A DNA stretch of 64,000 nt from Phyllobacteriaceae bacterium (GCA_002708825.1 PAPF01000043.1:108809-172808); one strand, 5' to 3'; positions 51,850-60,486 are shown, counted from the stretch's first letter. The notes: generated from the letters alone by a model not told the origin. Translations and numbers: made by a program.

Positions 51850-53007
51850 ATGAAAGTCCTCATTCTGGGCGGCGACGGGTTTTGCGGCTGGCCCACATCC
51901 TTGCATTTCGCGGCCCGTGGCCATGAGGTCACGATTGCCGACAATCTGGTCCGCCGCGAAACCGACCGCGAACTGGGCTGTGGAAGCCTGACGCCGATTG
52001 CACCCATCGGGGAACGTCTTTCCGCCTGGAGGGCGACGGGGAATCGCCCGGTCAACGATATCCGGCTGGATGTGGCACGCGACTATGACGGTCTTGTTAC
52101 GCTGCTGAAGCGTCTGAGCCCCGAGGTGATCGTGCACTTTGCCGAACAGCGCGCCGCGCCCTATTCGATGAAGTCGCCGCGCCACAAGCGTTACACGGTG
52201 GACAACAACGTGTCGGCCACCCACGGCGTGCTCTGCGCCATGGTCGAGGCGGCGCCGGATGCCCATCTGGTGCATCTTGGCACCATGGGCGTCTATGGCT
52301 ACGGAAAGACCAGGGGCATGGAAATCCCTGAAGGCTATATCGGGGCGACGCTGCGTTCGGGCGGCCAGAGCGCCGACGTCGACATTCTCTACCCGACCGA
52401 TCCGGGCAGCGTCTATCACATGACGAAATCGCTGGACCAGATCCTGTTCCAGTTCTACGCGAAGAACGACCGCCTGGCGATCACTGACCTGCACCAGGGC
52501 ATTGTCTGGGGCACCAACACGCCCGAGACGGATCTTGTCGACACGCTGGTCAACCGGTTCGACTATGACGGCGACTACGGCACGGTGCTCAACCGTTTCC
52601 TGATGCAGGCGGCCATCGGCCATCCGCTGACGGTTCACGGTACCGGTGGCCAGACCCGCGCCTTCATCCATGTCCGCGATACCGTCCGCTGCATCGAACT
52701 GGCCGCCCTCAATCCGCCGCGGCGCGGCGAGCGGGTGCGGATCATGAACCAGATGACGGAAACGCACCGCGTCCGCGATCTTGCCGCGATGATCTCGGGC
52801 ATGACCGGCGTGCCGGTCCAGGCCATGGAGAACCCGCGCAAGGAGGCGCCCGAGAACGACCTGCGCGTGGCCAATGACACGCTGGTCAATCTCGGCCTCA
52901 AGCCGACGCGCCTGTCCGACGGGCTGATGCAGGAGGTCTTCGACGTGGCCATGCGCCATGCCAACCGCTGCGACCGGTCGAGGATCGTCGCCACCGCCCG
53001 CTGGTAG
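51850..53007 (+). CDS. sqdB: UDP-sulfoquinovose synthase
   Basis: Makes UDP-sulfoquinovose from UDP-glucose and sulfite, the head-group donor for the sulfolipid SQDG. It has 385 aa, SDR-extended fold. The SqdB form of the NAD motif, ILGGDGFCGWPTSLH, is at the N-terminus; VHFAEQRAAPYSM, VHLGTMGVYGYGKTRG and the catalytic Tyr-x3-Lys in VYHMTKSLDQ follow. GGGAGAGGG lies eight bases before the ATG at 51850. The frame is open far upstream through other genes but without coding support. Confidence 0.95.
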   Translation: MKVLILGGDGFCGWPTSLHFAARGHEVTIADNLVRRETDRELGCGSLTPIAPIGERLSAWRATGNRPVNDIRLDVARDYDGLVTLLKRLSPEVIVHFAEQRAAPYSMKSPRHKRYTVDNNVSATHGVLCAMVEAAPDAHLVHLGTMGVYGYGKTRGMEIPEGYIGATLRSGGQSADVDILYPTDPGSVYHMTKSLDQILFQFYAKNDRLAITDLHQGIVWGTNTPETDLVDTLVNRFDYDGDYGTVLNRFLMQAAIGHPLTVHGTGGQTRAFIHVRDTVRCIELAALNPPRRGERVRIMNQMTETHRVRDLAAMISGMTGVPVQAMENPRKEAPENDLRVANDTLVNLGLKPTRLSDGLMQEVFDVAMRHANRCDRSRIVATARW

Positions 53008-53106
53008 CGCCGCCGCGGGTTTCGCTCCCGGGCTTGCCGGCCAGGGCGCGCCCGTCTACCTGTTTTCGATCAGGCGCCATCCGGCGCGCGAATGTGAGGG
53101 CTGGCC

Positions 53107-53667
53107 ATGCAGGGCAGGCTGGTAGTGATTGTCGGCCCGAGCGGTTCGGGCAAGGATACGCTGATCGGCTGGTTGCGCCGCCATGTCGGCGAAGACGCCG
53201 GCATCCTCTTCGTGCGGCGTGTCATCACCCGGCCTGCCGGTGCCGGCGGCGAGGACCACGAGGCCGCATCCCCTGCCCGGTTCGAGGCGATGGAGCGCGA
53301 CGGTGCCTTCTGTGTCACCTGGCAGGCCCACGGCCTCTCCTATGGCATCCCGGCCAGCGCGCTTGAGCATGTCCGCGCGGGCGGCACGGCGGTCGTCAAC
53401 GGGTCGCGAAAGGCCCTGCCGGCGATCCGCGCGGCATTTGACAATGCACTTGTCATTCTTCTCACCGTCGATCCGGCCGAACTTCGCCGACGCCTTGGCG
53501 AGCGCGGCCGCGAGAGCGAGGCAGAGATCCGGGAACGCATGGAGCGCGCGCGGCTCGAGTTCGCCCGCACCGGCGCCATGGTCGAGGTCGACAACAGCGG
53601 CCCCGTGGAAGAGGCCGGGCGGCGGGTCCTTGCGCTGATGGAAGAAGACGTTTCCGGGCAGCACTGA
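53107..53667 (+). CDS. phnN: Ribose 1,5-bisphosphate phosphokinase PhnN
   Basis: Guanylate-kinase-like enzyme, 186 aa, making PRPP from ribose 1,5-bisphosphate in phosphonate breakdown. P-loop GPSGSGKDT at the N-terminus (Asp in place of the Ser/Thr seen in GMP kinases), FVRRVITRPA, and FCVTWQAHGLSYGIP, all PhnN-typical. The rest of the phn C-P lyase operon is absent here; it stands between sqdB and plcP, consistent with co-expression under phosphate limitation. Confidence 0.9.
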   Translation: MQGRLVVIVGPSGSGKDTLIGWLRRHVGEDAGILFVRRVITRPAGAGGEDHEAASPARFEAMERDGAFCVTWQAHGLSYGIPASALEHVRAGGTAVVNGSRKALPAIRAAFDNALVILLTVDPAELRRRLGERGRESEAEIRERMERARLEFARTGAMVEVDNSGPVEEAGRRVLALMEEDVSGQH

Positions 53668-53702
53668 GCCCCGGTCACAGCCTGGCGCGTGGCGCCGGTC
53701 AA

Positions 53703-53720
53703 CCGTCACATTGCTGCAAC
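53703..53720 (+). promoter_or_regulatory. Weak Pho-box-like repeat upstream of plcP
   Basis: CCGTCAC-ATTG-CTGCAAC shows the 11-base spacing of a PhoB site with 5/7 and 4/7 matches to CTGTCAT. It is 50 bases before the plcP start codon in the 102-base gap after phnN. The match is weak taken alone. Confidence 0.3.
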
Positions 53721-53769
53721 GCAAATCGGCTCTAAGGCAGCCAACGCAGCCAGTGACCGGACCTCTCCC

Positions 53770-54588
53770 ATGACCAAGCCGGCAAAGTTTCGAACGCTCT
53801 TCCTGTCGGACGTCCACCTCGGAACGCCCGATTGCCAGGCGCCCATGCTCCTCGACTTCCTGCGCGAACACGATGCGGCAACGATCTACCTCGTCGGCGA
53901 CATCGTCGATTGCTGGCGCATGAAGCGCCGGGGCTTCTACTGGCCGCAGAGCCACAATGACGTCGTCCAGAAACTGTTGCGTAAGGCCCGCGCCGGCGCC
54001 CGCATCGTCTACGTGCCCGGCAATCACGACGAGGTCCTGCGGCATTACCAGGGTGTCCACTTCGGCGGTATCGAGGTGTGCGACCGGCTGATCCATGAAA
54101 CGGCGGACGGAAAGCGCCTGCTGGTCATCCATGGCGACCAGTTCGACATGGTCGTGCTGAACCACAAGTGGCTCGCCCACCTGGGTGACTGGGCCTATGC
54201 CCTGGCCATGTGGGCCAACAAGTGGCTCAACCGCGCCCGCCGCCTCCTGGGAATGGAATACTGGTCGATCTCGAAATGGGCCAAGCTGAAGGTCAAGCGT
54301 GCGGTGAACTATATCGGCGATTTCGAGACGGTGCTGGCCGAGGAGGCGCGCAAGGAAGGGGCCGACGGCATCGTGTGCGGCCATATCCATCACGCCGCCA
54401 ACGAGATGATGGGCTCCATCCGCTACCTCAACACGGGCGACTGGGTCGAAAGCTGCACGGCCATTGTCGAACACGAGGATGGCCGCCTCGAGATCATCGA
54501 CTGGGCGCGCATCGCTGCCGCCCGCGCCCGCGCCGGCAATGTCGAGCCGGTTCCCGCCGCTGCCGCCGGCGCCCGCCGCGCGGCCTGA
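53770..54588 (+). CDS. plcP: PlcP-like phospholipase C (calcineurin-type metallophosphoesterase)
   Basis: 272-aa metallophosphoesterase of the UDP-diacylglucosamine diphosphatase-like group (COG2908). In Sinorhizobium and marine alphaproteobacteria the related PlcP removes head groups from phosphatidylcholine and similar lipids, giving diacylglycerol and recoverable phosphate. All metal motifs are present: LFLSDVHLG, LVGDIVDCW, VPGNHDE, VIHGDQFD and CGHIHHAA. Being immediately before btaAB argues for PlcP rather than LpxH or LpxI function. Start ATG 53770; ribosome site weak. Confidence 0.84.
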   Translation: MTKPAKFRTLFLSDVHLGTPDCQAPMLLDFLREHDAATIYLVGDIVDCWRMKRRGFYWPQSHNDVVQKLLRKARAGARIVYVPGNHDEVLRHYQGVHFGGIEVCDRLIHETADGKRLLVIHGDQFDMVVLNHKWLAHLGDWAYALAMWANKWLNRARRLLGMEYWSISKWAKLKVKRAVNYIGDFETVLAEEARKEGADGIVCGHIHHAANEMMGSIRYLNTGDWVESCTAIVEHEDGRLEIIDWARIAAARARAGNVEPVPAAAAGARRAA

Positions 54589-54619
54589 TGAACCCGTCCG
54601 GAATAGGGAAGAGACCACG

Positions 54620-55852
54620 ATGACACAGGGCAATGCACTGACTGTCGGCAAGCGGCTGGGCGAAGCCGTGCACCGGAACCCGGCCCTCTCGCTGGACGGA
54701 CTGCTGGAGCGCGTCTTCTCCAGCGCGTTTCGCGGCCTCGTCTATCCGCAGATATGGGAGGATCCGGTCGTCGACATGGAAGCGCTGGAGATAAGGCCCC
54801 ATCACGAGATGGTCTGCATCGCGTCCGGCTCCTGCAATGTCCTGTCCTACCTGACCGCGGGCCCACGCTCGATCACGGCGGTCGACCTGTCGCCTGCCCA
54901 TGTCGCGCTCGGCCGGCTGAAGCTCGCCGCCGCGTCTCATCTCCCCGGCCCCGGCGATTTCATGCGGTTCTTCGGCCATGGCGATGATCCCGTCAATGTC
55001 GTTGCCTATGAACGCTTCATCGCCGACAACCTCGACCGCGAGACACGCGCCTGGTGGGAGCGCCGCGGCCTCGACGGGCGCCGCCGCATCTCCATGTTCG
55101 CCCGCGGATTCCACCGGCAGGGCCTGCTTGGCCGGTTCATCCTCGCTGGCCACATGCTGGCGCGCCTGCATGGCGTCGATCCGCGCGATCTGGCCGCATG
55201 TTCCACCCGGGAGGAGCAGGAGCGGTTCTTCGAGGAAAGGCTTGCCCCGCTCTTCGACCGTCCTTTCGTGCGCTTCCTGACATCGCGCCGGGCCTCGCTT
55301 TTCGGCCTGGGCATTCCGCCCGCGCAATACCAGGCGCTGGCCGGGCCGGATGGCGACATGGCCGATGTCCTGCGCGAGCGCACCCGCAAGCTGGCCTGCG
55401 GCTTTGCGCTGTCGGACAACTATTTCGCCTGGCAGGCCTTTGCCCGCCGTTACGACCGCAGCAGCTTCGCATCGCTGCCACCCTATCTCGAAACGGGCAA
55501 TTTCCGCATACTGCGCGCCAATGCACGCCGCGTGCAGGTCCTCAACGAGAGCGTGACCGATCACTTGCGCACGCTCCCGGCCGCATCGCGCCACGCCTAT
55601 GTGCTGCTCGATGCGCAGGACTGGATGACCGACCGGCAACTCAACGACCTGTGGAGCGAGATAACGCGCACCGCCGCGCGGGGCGCGCGCGTCATCTTCC
55701 GCACCGCCGCCGGGCCGAGCCTGCTTCCCGGACGCGTGGACGAGGCGATCCTGTCGCAATGGTCCTACCGCGAGGCACAGTCAAAGGCGCTGGCGGGGCG
55801 CGACCGCTCGGCCATCTACGGCGGCTTCCATCTCTATGTGAAGGATCGCTGA
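54620..55852 (+). CDS. btaA: Diacylglycerol 3-amino-3-carboxypropyltransferase BtaA
   Basis: First enzyme of betaine lipid (DGTS) synthesis: moves the aminocarboxypropyl group of S-adenosylmethionine to diacylglycerol. It has 410 aa, DUF3419 family. Marks: LVYPQIWEDPVVDMEAL, ASGSCNVLSYLTAGP (SAM site), AVDLSPAHVALGRLKL, the central LSDNYFAWQAFARRYD and C-terminal VLLDAQDWM. GGGAAGAG precedes the ATG. Its substrate diacylglycerol would come from PlcP, encoded 31 bases upstream. Confidence 0.93.
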   Translation: MTQGNALTVGKRLGEAVHRNPALSLDGLLERVFSSAFRGLVYPQIWEDPVVDMEALEIRPHHEMVCIASGSCNVLSYLTAGPRSITAVDLSPAHVALGRLKLAAASHLPGPGDFMRFFGHGDDPVNVVAYERFIADNLDRETRAWWERRGLDGRRRISMFARGFHRQGLLGRFILAGHMLARLHGVDPRDLAACSTREEQERFFEERLAPLFDRPFVRFLTSRRASLFGLGIPPAQYQALAGPDGDMADVLRERTRKLACGFALSDNYFAWQAFARRYDRSSFASLPPYLETGNFRILRANARRVQVLNESVTDHLRTLPAASRHAYVLLDAQDWMTDRQLNDLWSEITRTAARGARVIFRTAAGPSLLPGRVDEAILSQWSYREAQSKALAGRDRSAIYGGFHLYVKDR

Positions 55853-55853
55853 C

Positions 55854-56513
55854 ATGGAGAATGCGGCGCCCGCCCATGCCAGTCTCATGGATGCCGTCTA
55901 CCGGCACCAGCGTCACGTCTATGACGTCACGCGCAAGTTCTACCTGCTCGGCCGCGACCATCTGATCGGCGAGTTGCAGCCGCCGGCCGGCGGAACGGTG
56001 CTTGAAATCGGTTGCGGTACGGGTCGCAACCTGGCGGCCGTGGCGGCGCGCTATCCCTCTGCCCGCCTGTTCGGAATCGACATCTCCGCCGAGATGCTCA
56101 AGTCCGCCTGCCGGACGCTGGCACGAAACGGCGCGATGGCCCGCACGCGGCTTGCCCTGGGCGACGCCACCGCGCTCGACACGCAGCGCCATTTCGGCCA
56201 CGCGTCCTTCGACCGCGTCTTCATCTCCTATTCCCTGTCGATGATCCCCGAATGGGAAAGCGCGCTCGTCCAGGCCGCCATGGCGCTGAAGCCTGGTGGC
56301 AGCCTGCACGTGGTGGATTTCGGCCAGCAGGACGGCCTGCCGGTCTGGTTCCGCGCTGCATTGCATGCCTGGCTGGCGCGCTTCCACGTCACCCCGCGGG
56401 CTTCGCTGGACCTCGGGATGCGGCGCGCGGCCATGGCCATCGGCGGCGAACACCGCGTCGCATCGCTGCATCGCGACTATGCCCGCTATGGCGTGATCCG
56501 CCGTCCGGCGTGA
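55854..56513 (+). CDS. btaB: Betaine lipid N-methyltransferase BtaB
   Basis: SAM-dependent methyltransferase, 219 aa, adding three methyl groups to diacylglyceryl-homoserine to give DGTS. YRHQRHVYDVTRKFYLLGRDHL near the N-terminus is typical of BtaB; the SAM motif is VLEIGCGTGRNLAAVA, then GIDISAEML and the C-terminal VVDFGQQDGLP. It begins one base after the btaA stop, so the two are translated together. Confidence 0.92.
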   Translation: MENAAPAHASLMDAVYRHQRHVYDVTRKFYLLGRDHLIGELQPPAGGTVLEIGCGTGRNLAAVAARYPSARLFGIDISAEMLKSACRTLARNGAMARTRLALGDATALDTQRHFGHASFDRVFISYSLSMIPEWESALVQAAMALKPGGSLHVVDFGQQDGLPVWFRAALHAWLARFHVTPRASLDLGMRRAAMAIGGEHRVASLHRDYARYGVIRRPA

Positions 56514-56591
56514 CCGGCGGCCTCTTTCGCTGGCACCGCACCGCCTGATCTGTCAGGGTCGGGCGGAAAGGAACAAGCGAAAGGACGATCA

Positions 56592-57002
56592 ATGCCCCTC
56601 ACCATCTCCGCCATGCAGCCCACACGGCGCGGTCCGGAAGACTACTTCACCGGCGATGTCCTGCTGCAACCGGTCATCCAGTCGCCGGAACCCGCCGCGC
56701 TCAACGGTTCCATCGTAACCTTCGCGCCCGGCGCCCGCACCGCCTGGCATACCCACCCGAAGGGCCAGACCCTGCATGTGCTGTCCGGCGAGGGTCTGGT
56801 TCAGGAAGAGGGTGGCCCTGCCCGACTCATCCGCGCGGGCGACACGGTCTGGATCCCTGAAAACCTCCGTCACTGGCATGGCGCCACGGCCGAACGGTCG
56901 ATGGTGCACCTGGCGATCCAGGGCGAGGTGAATGGCTCGGCCGCCGACTGGGCCGAACAGGTCACGCCGGAAGACTACGCCGCTGCCCAGCCCGGACGTT
57001 GA
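56592..57002 (+). CDS. Cupin-domain protein
   Basis: 136-aa single-domain cupin. Motif 1 FAPGARTAWHTHPKGQTLHV (metal-binding His pair and others) and motif 2 IRAGDTVWIPENLRHWHGA are complete, resembling the TM1459/carboxymuconolactone-associated cupins. Function unknown. AAGGA lies eight bases before the ATG. It follows btaB by 78 bases on the same strand, but may be a separate unit. Confidence 0.82.
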   Translation: MPLTISAMQPTRRGPEDYFTGDVLLQPVIQSPEPAALNGSIVTFAPGARTAWHTHPKGQTLHVLSGEGLVQEEGGPARLIRAGDTVWIPENLRHWHGATAERSMVHLAIQGEVNGSAADWAEQVTPEDYAAAQPGR

Positions 57003-57108
57003 CCAGCCCCGCGGGCAGGCTGCGCAATTCAGCGAGCGCCGGAGTGGCAAGGGTCAGCGCGGCCAGAAAGCCGAGTGCGGCGCGTATCGGCATCGGGATG
57101 TTCTTCAT
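56962..57108 (-). CDS. Possible 48-aa exported peptide
   Basis: Short frame starting MKNIPMPIRAALGFLAAL with a textbook signal peptide (hydrophobic core about residues 11-20, cleavage after ATPALA near 26), leaving about 22 residues rich in Leu/Arg/Pro. GAGGGG is six bases before the ATG, and the start is only ten bases after the stop of the upstream CpxP/Spy-like gene, so it could be its operon partner. Its 3' end runs antisense over the last 41 bases of the cupin gene. Confidence 0.45.
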   Translation of the reverse strand: MKNIPMPIRAALGFLAALTLATPALAELRSLPAGLVNVRAGQRRSLPA

Positions 57109-57118
57109 CTGTCGCCCC

Positions 57119-57700
57119 TCATTCGCAATTGTTGTGGCGTCGCCACATCGCGGGATCGTGACCTTCGGGCACGTTCGCGCAGGGGTCCGCCGCGCCGTAG
57201 CCTCGCAGCTCGTTGTAGCGCGCGATCTGTCCGGCCGTCAGCAGGGGCGGCGTTTCCAGATGCCGCGAGAGATGAATGAAGCGCAACGCGGCACGCGCGG
57301 CAGCGGCAGTGTCGATCAGGTCGCGCAACGCCTCTGACGAGAGATCGCCGTTGCGAAAGGCCGCCTCGATGGCTGCTTCGGCCGCGATCAGGCGTTCGCC
57401 CGCCGCCTTCGCCTCGGCCTGCATGGCGGCGAAGATCGCTTCGATGGCGGTCACCTGCTCGGGCGACAGGCCGATCCGGTCTTTCAGTTCCAGAAGATGC
57501 GCGGGACCCGGCACGCCGTTGAGTTCCGCCGCAAGCGCGAGGCCCCAGCCGCGGCCCGCGCGCAAGTCCTCGATGTCCTGTGCGGACAGGCTCTTGATCT
57601 CGCGGCCTTCCATCCCGGCATAGGGGGAATGGCCGTGGTGCTGGGCTACCGCGCCGACCGGAATGGCCAGGATGCAAAAGGCGAGCGCAAGACGGATCAT
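57119..57700 (-). CDS. Periplasmic CpxP/Spy-like (heavy-metal sensor type) protein
   Basis: 193 aa with a signal peptide (MIRLALAFCILAIPVGAVA) then a His-rich mature start (QHHGHSPYAGM). The helical core has LKDRIGLSPEQVTAIEAIF and an LTAGQIARYNELRGY repeat-like end, matching LTxxQ-motif proteins such as Spy, CpxP and the metal-sensing CnrX/ZraP group. The C-terminus has two Cys and a terminal His-Asn-Asn-Cys-Glu, possible metal ligands. Divergent from a Crp/Fnr regulator by 54 bases. Confidence 0.78.
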   Translation of the reverse strand: MIRLALAFCILAIPVGAVAQHHGHSPYAGMEGREIKSLSAQDIEDLRAGRGWGLALAAELNGVPGPAHLLELKDRIGLSPEQVTAIEAIFAAMQAEAKAAGERLIAAEAAIEAAFRNGDLSSEALRDLIDTAAAARAALRFIHLSRHLETPPLLTAGQIARYNELRGYGAADPCANVPEGHDPAMWRRHNNCE

Positions 57701-57754
57701 CGTGGAACTCCTGTGGTTTTCTTTCCTCTCTCGCATCTGGCGGCGGCTTTGCAT

Positions 57755-58306
57755 ATGATTGGTATCATGCCAGCTCTGTTCGAGCCTCTCTTTGCCGATG
57801 CGGCCGCGCGCGAATTCGCCACTGGAGACGTGCTTTTCCGCGCCGGCGACCCGGTCGTGTCGATGATCCTGCTGCGGGACGGGCGGGCCGATCTGGTTCG
57901 TCATACGGGCCACGGACTGAGATTGATCCTGCAACGCGCCGGGCCCGGGCAGATTCTTGCGGAGGCTTCCGCGTGGTCGGACGCCTATCATTGCGATGCG
58001 GTGGCATCCGGACCCTGCGTGGCTGCTTTCGTGCCGCGCCAGGTGTTTCGGCTGCGGCTGATGTCTGACCCCGGCCTCGCTGAGGACTGGGCGGGAACCC
58101 TTGCGCGCGCTGTGCAGGCGGCGCGCCTCAGGGCAGAGATCCGGTCGCTGCCGCGGGTGGCGGACCGCCTCGACGCGTGGTTTGCCGAAGGCCACAGCTT
58201 GCCGGAGAAGGGGCAGTGGCAGGAGGTCGCCGCCGAACTGGGCATTACGCGGGAGGCACTCTATCGTGAGTTGGCGCGACGCCGCGCCGCGGGAACCAGC
58301 GCCTGA
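57755..58306 (+). CDS. Crp/Fnr-family transcriptional regulator
   Basis: 183-aa regulator with an N-terminal cyclic-nucleotide-type beta barrel (FATGDVLFRAGDPVVSMILL, about residues 20-100) and a short C-terminal winged HTH (WQEVAAELGITREALYRELARR). No FNR cysteine cluster. Shorter than the usual 220-240 aa, the HTH being compact. Start ATG 57755, or 57767 four codons later. The divergent neighbour is probably its target. Confidence 0.85.
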   Translation: MIGIMPALFEPLFADAAAREFATGDVLFRAGDPVVSMILLRDGRADLVRHTGHGLRLILQRAGPGQILAEASAWSDAYHCDAVASGPCVAAFVPRQVFRLRLMSDPGLAEDWAGTLARAVQAARLRAEIRSLPRVADRLDAWFAEGHSLPEKGQWQEVAAELGITREALYRELARRRAAGTSA

Positions 58307-58708
58307 TCTTTGTCAGGCCTTCATCGCCGCACGCGACAGGCAGGGGCCGGCCAGCCTCACCATCATCCGATGCGGCTTGGCGCCAGCACCGCCGCCCTTC
58401 CGGTCATTTCTGAAAAGGGCGGCGCGCCGTCCAGGCCATGAACAGACCGGGCGCCCGGTTGCGCAGGTTCGCTTCGGCGCGGCAGGGCATTTGGAAAAGG
58501 GATTGTTCGCGCCGCGTGGGGCGCCTGTCCGTGTCCGCAACGGGATGATGGCGGTGAGAGAGTCCGCCAAACTAGGGCTTCTCGGCGATTTTGATTGTCT
58601 ATCAAAACATTGATTTTATGCGCCTTTGCCTCCATAACTGTCCACGGCTGTCCGCCATGGTATATGGCTTTCCCCACTTTCAAAGTGGGGAAGGAAGTGG
58701 GGAAAGAA
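58307..58708. other. Junction region between core genome and integrase island
   Basis: About 400 bases. The left part is GC-rich with short palindromes such as CCGGGCGCCCGG near 58450 and no convincing gene; from about 58575 it turns AT-rich. This is where an attachment site would be expected, since the integrase starts at 58709, but no tRNA or tmRNA 3' end was recognised. The last 40 bases contain the palindrome listed separately. Confidence 0.5.
58670..58692. repeat. Perfect 23-base palindrome before the integrase
   Basis: Two 11-base arms (left arm TTCCCCACTTT, 58670-58680; right arm its exact complement, 58682-58692) around a single C. A further half copy AAGTGGGGAA is repeated at 58695-58704, right at the ribosome site of the integrase. 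Suggests an operator or recombinase/excisionase binding site. An alternative integrase start at ATG 58664 would place it inside the coding sequence. Confidence 0.75.
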
Positions 58709-59908
58709 ATGGCCCGTTCAATCCACAAGCTCACCGATCTTGCGGTGAAATCCGAAAAAAAGACCGGACGTCATGCCGATGGCGGCGGGCTTTACCTGAA
58801 CGTCGCGGCGAACGGCTCGAAGTCCTGGGTCTTCATGTGGACGCCGAAAGGCAGCGGGTCCCGCCGGGAAATGGGTTTGGGCGCTTATCCGGCTGTCGCG
58901 CTGGCCAAGGCCCGCAAAATGGCAGAAGAGTACCGGCGGGCCATTGCCGAGGGCCGCGACCCGATAGATGAGCGCCGACGGGAGGAAGAACCCACCTTTG
59001 CCAAATGCGTGGACCTCTTCCTTGAAAAGTTCGAACGCCAATGGCGAAACGAAAAGCACCGCGCGCAATGGCGCATGACCTTGACCGAATATTGCAAGCC
59101 GATTGCGAAAAAGCGTGTATCGCAAATCGAAACGGCAGACGTGCTGCGCATTCTCAATCCGATCTGGCAGGACAAGCAGGAAACCGCTTCCCGACTTCGC
59201 GGACGCATCGAACGGGTTCTGGACTTCGCGAAGGTGAAGGGCTGGCGAACCGGTGAGAACCCGGCGCTATGGCGGGGGAACCTGAAGAACGTATTGCCCG
59301 CGCGCGAAAAGCTGCAACGCGGCCATCATGCGGCCATGCCCTATGAAGACGTGCCCGCATTCGTCGCCCGTCTGGCTGAAGCGGAAGCCATGGCCGCACG
59401 GGCGCTGGAATTCCTGATCATGACGGCTGCGCGTTCCGGCGAAGTCCTTCATGCGCAATGGGATGAAATCGACCTCGAAAAGGGCTTATGGATCATTCCC
59501 GCCAACCGCATGAAAGCCGGGAAGGAACACCGGGTTCCCCTGAATGCCCGTGCGCTGGAAATCCTGAAGCCGCTCCATGACCTGCGGGTATCGGCCTATG
59601 TCTTCCCCGGTCACAAGGAAAACCGCCCGCTGTCTGTCATGGCCATGGCAATGCTCATGCGCCGGATGAAAGTGGAGCAATTCACGGTTCACGGCTTCCG
59701 GTCTTCATTCCGGGACTGGGTTGGGGAGGAAACCCATTTCCCACGTGATTTGGCTGAAATGGCCTTGGCGCACCACGTTGGCAATGCGGTGGAACGGGCC
59801 TACCGGCGGGGCGACGCGCTGGAAAAGCGGCGCAAGCTCATGGATGCGTGGCAGGCCTTTTGCCTGTCAACGGACGCAGAAAACGTTGTACGGCTTCCTG
59901 TTTCGTAA
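58709..59908 (+). CDS. Tyrosine-type integrase with DUF4102 arm-binding domain
   Basis: 399-aa integrase of the P4-like class that inserts genomic islands, usually into tRNA or tmRNA genes. N-terminal DUF4102 arm-binding domain (about 1-90, HADGGGLYLNVAANGSKSW), SAM-like core-binding domain (about 95-190), catalytic domain with Arg in TAARSGEVL, His-x-x-Arg in HGFRSSFRDW, and the nucleophile Tyr in NAVERAYRRGD. All key residues are present, so it looks functional. GGGGA lies six bases before the ATG. Confidence 0.93.
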   Translation: MARSIHKLTDLAVKSEKKTGRHADGGGLYLNVAANGSKSWVFMWTPKGSGSRREMGLGAYPAVALAKARKMAEEYRRAIAEGRDPIDERRREEEPTFAKCVDLFLEKFERQWRNEKHRAQWRMTLTEYCKPIAKKRVSQIETADVLRILNPIWQDKQETASRLRGRIERVLDFAKVKGWRTGENPALWRGNLKNVLPAREKLQRGHHAAMPYEDVPAFVARLAEAEAMAARALEFLIMTAARSGEVLHAQWDEIDLEKGLWIIPANRMKAGKEHRVPLNARALEILKPLHDLRVSAYVFPGHKENRPLSVMAMAMLMRRMKVEQFTVHGFRSSFRDWVGEETHFPRDLAEMALAHHVGNAVERAYRRGDALEKRRKLMDAWQAFCLSTDAENVVRLPVS

Positions 59909-60100
59909 TTCAGCCGTTCCGCTCTGTGCGCGGCTTCCTATGGATAAACGTGCATGCTTCATGATTGACACTAAAGCAGAATCAGCAGATTTTTGGCCAT
60001 TCTCTTACTTTACCGGTTCTGCGCCTTGGCCGGGGCTGTTGGGTCTTCCAGACCGCCAACATATGCTTTGACCGCACATGGAACCCGAATTCTGAATACG

Positions 60101-60128
60101 CCCGCCCGATGAATATCGCGGCGGGTTT
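60101..60128 (+). terminator. Terminator-like hairpin, copy 1
   Basis: CCCGCCCGAT-GAAT-ATCG-C-GGCGGG followed by TTTG. It is related in sequence to the hairpin at 60559, about 460 bases away; probably duplicated. Confidence 0.5.
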
Positions 60129-60295
60129 GCCATATCTGAAGCGTTAATTGGAAACCGGCGAGCGCGCTTTCTTCCCAGTGTTTTCTTGACGCGTCAGGGC
60201 TGGTATCGTCAGATATTCTAGATTGCGGCGATTCGCCCCAATGATACTTGGTGATCTGGCTGTTCTGTTGCGGACAAGTTCCCGCCGGGCCAATG

Positions 60296-60321
60296 GCGAA
60301 GATAGTCACCGCTTCGCGCCT
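60296..60321 (+). repeat. 26-base hairpin repeat, copy 1
   Basis: The unit begins GCGAAGA and ends CGCTTCGCGCCT; its ends GCGAAG/CTTCGC form a stem. A second copy at 60487-60512 differs by one base (AGATAG versus AGAAAG). Confidence 0.75.
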
Positions 60322-60486
60322 GAGACGAATTGCGCCTGCCAAAAAAGTCCGCGATCAACCGCACCTGTCCGTCGATGCCCGCTTGACCCGTTTGGGGATA
60401 TGTCGCCAAATGAATGCATTGGCGATGATTCGCCCTGAAACTGCTTGGTGAGCATTGAGGCGTCTGGGGAACACCCCGGCCTGTTA

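Noticed and set aside
58307..58708. tRNA or tmRNA gene as integration target of the island
   Set aside because: No cloverleaf, T-loop GGTTCGAATCC-type sequence or CCA end could be found by eye on either strand.
59965..60451. Several short frames between the first integrase and the AlpA-like gene
   Set aside because: No ribosome sites, no domain and they run through repeated hairpins; treated as non-coding.
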